Assembly: GCA_910585945.1 (NCBI GenBank)
Contig: CAJUHZ010000030.1
Coordinates: forward strand, 1-28,812
Length of the DNA: 28,812 nucleotides
Direction: 5' to 3'
From: an uncultured Bilophila sp.
GTDB taxonomy: Bacteria; Desulfobacterota; Desulfovibrionia; Desulfovibrionales; Desulfovibrionaceae
Part shown: positions 22,471 to 28,812 of the stretch, piece after piece
Layout of the letters: each line of letters starts with the position of its first letter
Position numbering within the stretch: position 1 is the first letter of the stretch
Notes under the pieces: model-generated
The model's input: the letters and a program-made list of their open reading frames with translations, nothing else
The model's database searches: none
What the model was told of the DNA's origin: nothing
Made by a program: the position numbers and the translations under genes

Positions 22471-22764
22471 TAAAAAAAATCTTGAAGAGAGGCAAGGCGC
22501 TTCGCCGCGGGGCAGCGGTCCGGTTTGAATTCCCGGGGTTTTCTCACCCCCGGACCCGACTGTTGCCCGCCCTGCCGCGCACAGATGCCGGCGGAGCCAG
22601 GTTCCGCCGGCGCGCGGCATCGCTCAGCGCCGCACGCGGCGCGCCTGCCGGCGGTCACAAGGCATGTCGCGCCCTCGCCGCTGTCTCCTCAACGCGCGGC
22701 TTGCCTTGCGGGAAATAGTTTTATACCGTGACGGGAAACCATGAAACACGGAGGAGAGTCTTAC
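22471..22764. other. Leader region of the TAXI-TRAP operon
   Basis: About 290 bases with no gene that I support. CCGGGG and CCCCGG around 22541-22557 form a hairpin with an eight-base loop. A weak promoter candidate is TTGCCT (22701-22706), 15 bases, TATACC (22722-22727), about 30 bases before the ribosome site. The rest is GC-rich and contains several short inverted repeats. Confidence 0.4.
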
Positions 22765-23736
22765 ATGTACAAAACGCTTATCGCGGCCGTGCTCGGGGTC
22801 GCACTCGCTTTTTCCGGGGCAGGCCGCGCCGAAGCCAAAACAACGTTCATCACCATCGGCACCGGCGGCATCACCGGGGTGTACTACCCCACCGGCGGGG
22901 CCATCGCCAAGATCGTCAACGCCAAAAAAGACAAGTACAACATCCGGGCCACGGTGGAATCCACAGGCGCGTCCGTGTTCAACATCAATGCGATCATGTC
23001 CGGAGATCTCGAATTCGGCATTGCCCAGGCGGACCGCCAGTACCAGGCGTACAACGGCCTTTCCGAATGGGAAGGCAAGCCTCAGAAGGATCTGCGCGCC
23101 GTGTTCGCCCTTGCTCCCGAAGCGGTGACCTTTGTGGCCGCCGAAGATGCGGGCATCAAGACCCTGGCCGACGCCAAGGGCAAGGTCATCAACCTCGGCA
23201 ACCCCGGTTCCGGCAACCGCCAGAACGCCATCGACGTCCTGCAGGCCGCCGGCATCAATATTGAAAAGGACCTCAAGGGCGAAGGCATCAAGGCCGCCGA
23301 CGCGCCGCGCATGGTGCAGGACGGCCGCATCGACGGCTTCTTCTACACCGTCGGCCACCCCAACGGGAACATCAAGGAAGCCACGGCCGGCAAGCGCAAG
23401 TGCCGCATCGTCTCCATTCCGGATATCGCGCCCCTGACCAAGGCGTTCCCCTACTACTCCCTGACCCATATCGACATGAGCCAGTACCCCGAAGCCACCA
23501 ACAAGGACGAGGACGTCACCACCGTCGGCATGCTCGCCACCCTGGTGACCTCGGCCAAGGTTCCGGACGATGTGGTGTACGCCGTGACCAAGGAAATTTT
23601 TGAAAATCTTGACGAGTTCAAGAAGCTGCACCCCGCTCTCGCCGGCCTGACCCGCGAAGGAATGCTGGAAGGGCTGACCGCCCCCCTGCACCCCGGCGCT
23701 GAAAAATACTACAAGGAAGCCGGCCTGATGAAGTAG
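22765..23736 (+). CDS. TAXI-family TRAP transporter solute-binding protein
   Basis: Periplasmic receptor of 323 residues that delivers a solute to the TRAP permease encoded next to it. A typical signal peptide (MYKT, hydrophobic core, cleavage after AEA at residue 24) is followed by the family start TFITIGTGGITGVYYPTGG. VESTGASVFNINAI and GIAQADRQYQAY are also standard for the TAXI (immunogenic-protein) group. Known or suspected ligands of this group include glutamate, 2-oxoglutarate and other carboxylates; the ligand here cannot be told. The ATG at 22765 follows GGAGGAG with eight bases between, and an earlier in-frame ATG at 22741 has no such site. A 12-pair hairpin separates it from the permease gene. 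Confidence 0.92.
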   Translation: MYKTLIAAVLGVALAFSGAGRAEAKTTFITIGTGGITGVYYPTGGAIAKIVNAKKDKYNIRATVESTGASVFNINAIMSGDLEFGIAQADRQYQAYNGLSEWEGKPQKDLRAVFALAPEAVTFVAAEDAGIKTLADAKGKVINLGNPGSGNRQNAIDVLQAAGINIEKDLKGEGIKAADAPRMVQDGRIDGFFYTVGHPNGNIKEATAGKRKCRIVSIPDIAPLTKAFPYYSLTHIDMSQYPEATNKDEDVTTVGMLATLVTSAKVPDDVVYAVTKEIFENLDEFKKLHPALAGLTREGMLEGLTAPLHPGAEKYYKEAGLMK

Positions 23737-23775
23737 GCCCTGCGGCTGATTCACGCGGTTCGCGCCGCGCCGGCC

Positions 23776-23812
23776 GGACCGGGACCGAGCGGACTCCGCC
23801 CGGTTCCGGTCC
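23776..23812 (+). promoter_or_regulatory. Intercistronic stem-loop between receptor and permease
   Basis: GGACCGGGACCG (23776-23787) pairs with CGGTTCCGGTCC (23801-23812), twelve pairs with one G-T, and the loop itself contains GCGG/CCGC. No T-run follows. It may protect the 3' end of the receptor mRNA or partly stop transcription, so that receptor is made in excess of permease, as is common for binding-protein transporters. Confidence 0.6.
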
Positions 23813-23839
23813 TTGGATCTTTACACCACAGGAAGCCCC

Positions 23840-25948
23840 ATGCCCCATAAAACAATCGAACACGACCCCAGCGGAGACAAGTACAAGGAAAAGCTTGCCG
23901 CCGCCGAACACGGCCTGCGCGGCGACACTGTCGGCGTCACCCGGACCATCACGGTCATCATCGCCTTTTGCTGGTCCCTGTTTCAACTCGCCTCGGCCAG
24001 CGTGCTGCTTATCGACACCGTCTACATCCGCGCCATTCACCTGGCCTTCGCCATAAGCCTCGTCTATCTGAACATTCCCATGATCCGCACGGCCGGCACG
24101 TCCTGGCGCTGGGATCTGCGCATCCTGCTCGCCATGAACAGGGTGACGGTGCTTGACTACATCCTCGGGATCATCGCGGCCTTCAGCGCCCTGTATATCG
24201 TCCTCGACTATACGGGGATCGCCTCCCGGGCGGGGGTGCCGAACATGCGGGATATCGTGTTCGGCGGCATGCTGGTGGTTCTGTTGCTGGAAGCCACCCG
24301 CCGGGTCATCGGCCCGGCCCTGCCGGTCATCGCGTCGATTTTTATCCTGTATGTGTTCACGGGGCCGTATCTGCCCGATTTCATCGCTTTCAAGGGCGCG
24401 TCGCTCTCGCGTTTCATCTCGCAGATGACCATGGACACCGAGGGCATTTACGGGGTTCCGCTGCATGTTTCGGCCACCGTGGTCTTTCTGTTCGTCCTGT
24501 TCGGGACGATGCTCGAGCGTGCCGGGGGCGGCAGTTTCTTCATCAAGCTGGCGATCAGCGGTCTGGGCGGCTTTCGCGGCGGGGCGGCCAAGGCGGCCGT
24601 GCTCGGCAGCGCGCTGACCGGGGCGGTTTCCGGTTCCAGCATCGCCAACGTGGTGACCACGGGCACGTTCACCATTCCGCTCATGAAGCAGGTGGGCTAC
24701 CCCGCCCCCAAGGCGGCGGCCGTGGAAGTGGCCGCCTCCATCAACGGGCAGCTTGCGCCGCCGGTCATGGGGGCCGCGGCCTTCATCATTGCCGAATACG
24801 TCAACGTGCCCTACATCGAGGTGGTCAAGGCCGCCGCCGTGCCGGCCTTCGCGTCGTATGCGGCGCTCTTGTGGATCACCCATGTGGAAGCCTGCAAGCT
24901 CGGGCTGCGCGGTCTTTCCCGCTCGGAACTGCCTCCCTTCTGGGAGACGCTGCGGGGCGGCCTGCACTTTCTCGTGCCTTTGGGGATGTTGCTGTACGAG
25001 CTTGTCATCGCTCAACATTCTGCCGAGCTTGCGGTGTTCCGCGCCATTGTCATTCTGGCGATCATCATGGTCGGCCAGCCCGTGATTCTGGCCGCGCTGA
25101 CCGGCGGATCCAAACGCCGCGCCCTGGGGCAGGGCTTCAGGACGCTGTTTTTCGCCATGTCGGGCGGGGGGAGCAACATGGCCGGGGTGGCCATGGCCAC
25201 GGCGTCGGCCGGGATCATTGTCGGCTGCGTTTCCCTCGGGCTGGGGCAGCAGATCACGTCCTTCGTGGAAGTGCTGTCGCACGGCAACATCTTCCTTCTT
25301 CTGCTGATCACCGCGGCAGCGAGCCTTCTGCTCGGCATGGGACTGCCCACCACGGCCAATTACATCATCATGGCCTCGCTGACCGCGCCCATTCTGGTGA
25401 ATCTGGCCTCGGGCGTGACCATTCACGGAGTGGCGCTCGCCGTGCCGCTCATGGCCGCGCACCTGTACTGCTTCTATTTCGGCATCCTTGCGGACGATAC
25501 GCCGCCGGTGGGTCTGGCGGCCTATGCCGCGGCCGCCATTGCCGATGCCTCGCCCATCGCCACGGGCATTCAGGGCTTTTTCTACGATATCCGCACGGCC
25601 ATTCTGCCGTTGATGTTCATTTTCAACCACGATCTCATCCTGTGGGGCATCACCAGCCTGCCCGAGGCGCTGTTCATCTTCGCCATGACCGTGATCGGCT
25701 GCATGGCCTTCGCCTCGCTCACCCAGGGCTGGTTCTTCGCGGCGAACACCCTGCTTGAAGGGGCGCTGCTGGCGGCGTCCACGGTGATCATGCTCTTCCC
25801 CGCGCTGCTGACCGGCTTTTTCCTGCCGCATGAGGATCGGTACTGGGGGTACCTGGTCGGCATCGCGCTCCTGGCGCTGACCGCCGGGATGCAGCGCGCC
25901 CGAACAGCGCGCCGGTCCGCGCCGCCGTTGACGGAGGCTGCGTCATGA
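23840..25948 (+). CDS. TRAP transporter permease, fused 4TM/12TM (TAXI type)
   Basis: A 702-residue inner-membrane protein in which the small (DctQ-like, four spans) and large (DctM-like, about twelve spans) subunits are one polypeptide, as usual for TAXI-TRAP systems. The N-terminal 25 residues are polar. Seen in the DctM part: ALTGAVSGSSIANVVTTG, AAAVEVAASINGQLAPPV, GMGLPTTANYIIM and ADDTPPVGLAAYAAAAIA, all hallmarks of the family. It uses a sodium gradient in characterised relatives. The ATG at 23840 follows AGGA with six bases between; a start nine codons earlier lacks a ribosome site. The stop overlaps the start of the zinc-ribbon gene by four bases. Confidence 0.92.
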   Translation: MPHKTIEHDPSGDKYKEKLAAAEHGLRGDTVGVTRTITVIIAFCWSLFQLASASVLLIDTVYIRAIHLAFAISLVYLNIPMIRTAGTSWRWDLRILLAMNRVTVLDYILGIIAAFSALYIVLDYTGIASRAGVPNMRDIVFGGMLVVLLLEATRRVIGPALPVIASIFILYVFTGPYLPDFIAFKGASLSRFISQMTMDTEGIYGVPLHVSATVVFLFVLFGTMLERAGGGSFFIKLAISGLGGFRGGAAKAAVLGSALTGAVSGSSIANVVTTGTFTIPLMKQVGYPAPKAAAVEVAASINGQLAPPVMGAAAFIIAEYVNVPYIEVVKAAAVPAFASYAALLWITHVEACKLGLRGLSRSELPPFWETLRGGLHFLVPLGMLLYELVIAQHSAELAVFRAIVILAIIMVGQPVILAALTGGSKRRALGQGFRTLFFAMSGGGSNMAGVAMATASAGIIVGCVSLGLGQQITSFVEVLSHGNIFLLLLITAAASLLLGMGLPTTANYIIMASLTAPILVNLASGVTIHGVALAVPLMAAHLYCFYFGILADDTPPVGLAAYAAAAIADASPIATGIQGFFYDIRTAILPLMFIFNHDLILWGITSLPEALFIFAMTVIGCMAFASLTQGWFFAANTLLEGALLAASTVIMLFPALLTGFFLPHEDRYWGYLVGIALLALTAGMQRARTARRSAPPLTEAAS

Positions 25949-26523
25949 AAAGAAAAACGCTGTACACGGGCCGCCGGCCCCGCAAGACACCCGCCGGCTC
26001 CGGAGCGCCCCGCACGGACGATCGCGTCCCGCGCGAATTGCAGTGTTCGCGGTGCAAGGCCATTTTCCCCGACTATCTCGCCCGCTGTCCGGAATGCGGA
26101 AGCGAGGAATGGGCCGGCCTTGTCGAGGTCAACCCGTATACCCGGATGCCGATGGAAACATTTCTGAAAGCGTGCGGCCACCTGCTCTGGCTTATGGGAA
26201 CCGTGGGCTTTCTGGTCCTGCTGTGGCAGACGGATTCGGCAAACGAGGAGGCGGACAGCCTGTTCATGTACGGCGCGGTGCTGCTGCTGTTTTGCAGCGT
26301 GCTGTTCTCGGCGGCGTATTTCGGCATGAGCGAAATCATGCGCCGCATTCTGCGCCTGCAACGCCGTCTGCGCGCCTTCCATGAAAAATACCGCGAAACC
26401 CACCGCGATACCCGACGCAAGGCGGCTGACCCTGCCAGAGCGCGCAAACGGGCGCTGGCCCGCGCCCTGGAAATCCGGCGTCTGCGCAGCGGCGGACGCC
26501 TGCCCACAAACAAGATGGTCTGA
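25945..26523 (+). CDS. Zinc-ribbon membrane protein coupled to the TRAP permease
   Basis: Not a named family to me. In its 192 residues there is a basic, Pro-rich start, a zinc ribbon with two CxxC knuckles (C34-x2-C37, C48-x2-C51; LQCSRC and CPECG), two hydrophobic spans (about 75-95 and 107-128), and a strongly basic C-terminal half full of Arg (RRILRLQRRLRAF, then ARKRALARA). The cytosolic ends would bind metal or nucleic acid or another protein. The ATG at 25945 overlaps the permease stop (ATGA), so it is co-translated with it, which suggests a transport-related or quality-control role, but this is inference. A ten-pair hairpin follows 13 bases after the stop, so it is the last gene of the operon. 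Confidence 0.75.
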   Translation: MKRKTLYTGRRPRKTPAGSGAPRTDDRVPRELQCSRCKAIFPDYLARCPECGSEEWAGLVEVNPYTRMPMETFLKACGHLLWLMGTVGFLVLLWQTDSANEEADSLFMYGAVLLLFCSVLFSAAYFGMSEIMRRILRLQRRLRAFHEKYRETHRDTRRKAADPARARKRALARALEIRRLRSGGRLPTNKMV

Positions 26524-26536
26524 ACCTGAAAACACA

Positions 26537-26569
26537 GCGGCCCCGGTCAGCGCACACTGCCGGGGCCGC
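26537..26569 (+). terminator. Hairpin ending the TAXI-TRAP operon
   Basis: GCGGCCCCGG (26537-26546) pairs perfectly with CCGGGGCCGC (26560-26569) around a 13-base loop. It lies 13 bases past the last stop. There is no good T-run, so termination strength is uncertain. Confidence 0.6.
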
Positions 26570-26645
26570 CCTGTCAGAAGCGGGGGTTCCTTTGTTGCCG
26601 TCCGCGAAAAAGCGGCAGATTGAAAAACGGTACGTCTGTTGACGC

Positions 26646-27338
26646 CTACAGCGGTTCTTTCGCCCTGACGGTTTTCGCCAGCAGAGCACGAAAGGCCGGG
26701 AACGACTCCACGCGGTACACTTCAAGCGTCAGCCTTTGCAAGTCCCCGACATCGGTAATACCGGCGATGGAGCAGCCACATCCTGAGGCAACACGCCGAA
26801 ACGGCTTTGCAACAACGCCTGCAAAACGCTTTTGACCCCTTTAGTTTCGCCTAGAGAAATGCCCTCATTACGCCCAATGGAGATGCCCTCCTTTTTACCG
26901 ATAAGCATCCCCCGGTGAATATATTCATCCTTCCATTCCAAGGCTCTGTCCGCAAGCATGGAGCGTACCTCCTGCAAGCCATTGAATTCGGGAATCGTTT
27001 CCGTTATCCCCGCTCGTTTGAAGATCACCCGCCCTATCCAGGCGATAAAGGCGCGTTGCAGTCTCTGGTGTCGGGGCGAGTGGAGTTCGAGGATCAGCGC
27101 GTCAAGCAGGGGAATGATATCCTCAACTTCCCGCGCTCGTTCCAAACGCAGGAGCAACGCGGCAACGCCAGAGCTTTCGGCCAATGTCTCTTCTGGAACG
27201 CGCCCTTCGTCCAGAACTCATTTCATAATCAGCGACAAAGGGTTCCGGCACGAAATTCCGCACCAGCGACGCCACCATTTCGGGATCGCTGAAAAACGTC
27301 TTGTAGGCCGCGTCGTGCGGAAAGCGCTCCTGCATCAT
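26646..27338 (-). pseudogene. Broken Rpn-family (PD-(D/E)xK, transposase_31) nuclease gene
   Basis: Remnant of a recombination-promoting nuclease/putative transposase. The N-terminal part (from 27338) has the family opening HDAAYKTFFSDPEMV and NFVPEPFVADYE. The frame then changes directly to DEGRVPEETLAESSGVAALL (about 27228-27160). The central part of the nuclease fold, roughly a hundred codons or more judging from family layout, is missing. The middle piece continues with RLERAREVED, LQEVRSMLADRALEW and SRFGVLPQD to about 26770. It then leaves frame again, and the original frame resumes as DVGDLQRLTLEVYRVE to the TAG at 26646. The N- and C-terminal pieces are in the same frame and the middle one is shifted. 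The Lys/Glu/Gly-rich stretch (KKEGISIG, EGISLGETKG) is a repeat usual in these proteins. With the catalytic core gone it cannot work as a nuclease. Confidence 0.75.
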
Positions 27339-27395
27339 ATTGGAACAGTAGCAAAAACAGACGGGCAAGCAAAGCTGTTTTCACAGGGCAGGAGC

Positions 27396-27461
27396 AGTCC
27401 TCATTAACAATGCCGCCGGCCGGAAACCCGACTTTTCACGGACGGCTTTGTAATGAGGGCT
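27396..27461 (+). repeat. 66-base inverted-repeat element
   Basis: AGTCCTCATTA (27396-27406) and TAATGAGGGCT (27451-27461) are inverted copies with one G-T pair, and inside lie AATGCCG and CGGCTTTG, which extend the stem. The centre, GGAAACCCGACTTTTC, resembles the A-run/T-run hairpin. The left end resembles that of the element at 17190 (CCCTCATTAAAATGCCGG). It lies between the pseudogene and flagellin, in a 250-base gap with no other feature that I see, and could serve as the flagellin terminator on the minus strand. Confidence 0.5.
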
Positions 27462-27586
27462 GCCTCCGGAAGTCCCTTCAGATTCATGGCAAAGCGAAAT
27501 TCAAACGCCCCCGGCACACACAGTCGCGACGGCAACACCCATCAGCGTCGGCAGAAGCTTTCAGGGCAAACAGACCCAATACACTA

Positions 27587-28812
27587 TTACCGCAACAACG
27601 TCGTCAGCATCTGCGGCAGGCTGTTCGCCTGCGAGAGCATGGAGACGGCCGACTGCGTGAGGATCTGGTTGCGCACAAAGGCGGTCATTTCCGTGGCGAC
27701 GTCCGTGTCCGAAATACGCGATTCCGAGGCTTGCAGGTTTTCGGCCTGAATGGAGAGATTGGTTACGGTATTTTCGAGACGATTCTGAAGCGCGCCAAGA
27801 TGGGCGCGAACCTGATCCTTTTTGACAATGGCGTCGTCGATGGTCTCCAGAGCGTTTTGGGCTGCCTCCTGGATCTTGATGGAAACCAGATCGCCCTTGG
27901 TGCCTTTGATCCTTTCCATCAATTCATCGGATATATCAGCCTCTATTTTCAATACATACTCGTTGCATCTACTGCTTGGAAACGAACAGCCTCCAATCAT
28001 AAAGACTAAATCAGATGTGATTCTGTCAATCTCAATGTGCTCTTCTCCTCTCTGTTCACTGCGATCGCTTTTCATGGAGACTGTCATGCCTGCCGTTGTT
28101 ATGGATTCGCCAACAGATCCTATCACGTCATTCCCATCATACTGGGCATCAGATTTCAGCAAATTACTGGCTTTCAAATTTGACATGACCTTGTTAACTG
28201 TATCCTTGTCATTCAAATCAAGATAACCCCACCATACTTTTCCTGGTAATGTGCGTGGGGGAAGCTTTGAGAGATATTGCTCTTCGTCAGGAGTAATGCC
28301 AGTCAACTGCTTGCCAGAATTTATAAAAAGATTGACATGCGGCTTATGCATGTATGTACTGTTTGCAACATCAGATGTAATGGTAATATTTTCAAGACCT
28401 ATCGGTAACGTATAATAATCCATACCATTAACAGTAGGAATGGCGGCAGGGCTGTTATCCTGGGGTCCAGCAAGGCGACTGGAAATATCCAGAATTATCT
28501 TTTTGGTAGTATAATCTATGCTTACATTCGGATCATTAAACCAGTTGATACCTCCAACCGAACTATTTCCATATCCACCTGTTCTCAATCCCAGACCGCC
28601 AGTCGTGCAATCCCCCATCTCCACATAGTAGTAATCTTCGGCGCTCTCGTTTCCCGTGCCAAAGTGGATTTTCATCGCGCCCGTGGCGTTCAATCCGCTT
28701 CCGTCATGCTCTCCGGCAAGGGAACCGTCCAGCAAATGGATGCCGTTGAAATCCGTCGCCCGCGCTATCCGGTCGATCTCCGCGCCCATTGCCTGAAATT
28801 CGGAATCGATCA
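27587..28812 (-). CDS. Flagellin, partial (N terminus beyond the window)
   Basis: The frame runs off the right edge, so the first part of the gene is missing; 408 codons are visible. Near the edge, FQAMGAEIDRIARATDFNG and IHLLDG are the conserved end of the N-terminal D1 helices. At the other end, LENTVTNLSIQAENLQASES, RISDTDVATEM and the terminal SLPQMLTTLLR form the conserved C-terminal D1/D0 domain. The centre (about 27930-28600) is a variable surface domain, visibly AT-richer than its neighbours: 19 of 60 bases at 28381-28440 are G or C. It carries cysteines (GDCTTGG; GGCSFPSSRC), which are rare in flagellins. The product is exported by the flagellar apparatus and polymerises into the filament. 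No clear intrinsic terminator follows except the inverted repeat at 27396. Confidence 0.93.
   Translation of the reverse strand, partial: IDSEFQAMGAEIDRIARATDFNGIHLLDGSLAGEHDGSGLNATGAMKIHFGTGNESAEDYYYVEMGDCTTGGLGLRTGGYGNSSVGGINWFNDPNVSIDYTTKKIILDISSRLAGPQDNSPAAIPTVNGMDYYTLPIGLENITITSDVANSTYMHKPHVNLFINSGKQLTGITPDEEQYLSKLPPRTLPGKVWWGYLDLNDKDTVNKVMSNLKASNLLKSDAQYDGNDVIGSVGESITTAGMTVSMKSDRSEQRGEEHIEIDRITSDLVFMIGGCSFPSSRCNEYVLKIEADISDELMERIKGTKGDLVSIKIQEAAQNALETIDDAIVKKDQVRAHLGALQNRLENTVTNLSIQAENLQASESRISDTDVATEMTAFVRNQILTQSAVSMLSQANSLPQMLTTLLR

Noticed and set aside
22524..22545. T-arm-like stretch (GGTTTGAATTCC)
   Set aside because: No matching acceptor, D-arm or anticodon arm could be folded around it; not a tRNA.
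23618..25831. Minus-strand open frame of 737 codons opposite the TRAP permease
   Set aside because: Antisense shadow of a strongly recognised gene; composition dominated by His, Arg, Gln and Gly.

Overview
The window is a GC-rich bacterial chromosome segment, most likely from the Desulfovibrionaceae (Desulfobacterota). The lineage is inferred from several signs together: a DVU0298-family HEAT-like protein, a chemoreceptor with a Cys-rich PAS domain of the sort common in sulfate reducers, a TAXI-type TRAP transporter, a long-form HisG, and general gene style. No sulfate-reduction marker gene is present, so this is a judgement and not a proof. There are no rRNA or tRNA genes, CRISPR arrays, prophages or intact insertion sequences.

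Layout. 1-1357: hemW (-). 1434-4170: a well-formed sigma-70-type promoter, a structured 300-nt leader ending in an intrinsic terminator, then pyrB-pyrC and a 29-residue membrane peptide (+). 4195-8603 (-): a 1067-residue membrane protein with a degenerate PHP-like segment, followed 14 nt later by an MFS transporter. 9044-12847 (-): an LTA-synthase/OpgB-type membrane sulfatase-fold enzyme, then ilvB with no ilvN beside it. 13120-13427 (+): a small transcription unit for a 23-residue hydrophobic peptide, closed by two strong hairpins. 13638-14240: DVU0298-family protein (+). 14307-14774: unrecognised protein (-). 15099-16655: chemoreceptor (-) with its own promoter and terminator. 17425-19618 (+): dapA-hisI-hisG, overlapping start to stop. 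19923-22358 (-): UDP-glucuronate decarboxylase, galE, bacteriohemerythrin. 22765-26523 (+): TAXI solute receptor, fused TRAP permease and a translationally coupled zinc-ribbon membrane protein. 26646-27338 (-): a broken Rpn-family nuclease gene. 27587-28812 (-): the C-terminal two thirds or more of a flagellin running off the window.

The protein-coding part is mostly housekeeping: pyrimidine synthesis (pyrB, pyrC), branched-chain, lysine and histidine synthesis (ilvB, dapA, hisI, hisG), nucleotide-sugar supply (uxs, galE), envelope decoration, carboxylate-type solute import and motility. The most unusual signal lies between the genes. Nearly every larger gap carries members of a dispersed, structured repeat family: a perfect or near-perfect hairpin with an A-run, a six-base loop and a T-run, whose stem bases change while pairing is kept. 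Two copies (14858-14967 and 19701-19850, opposite orientation) share a longer architecture. A 192-bp element with inverted ends (17190-17381) lies directly upstream of dapA and shares its right half with 14967-15028. I do not recognise this family by name. Other points of interest are the 23- and 29-residue membrane peptides, the PHP-like membrane protein, and the pyrB leader.
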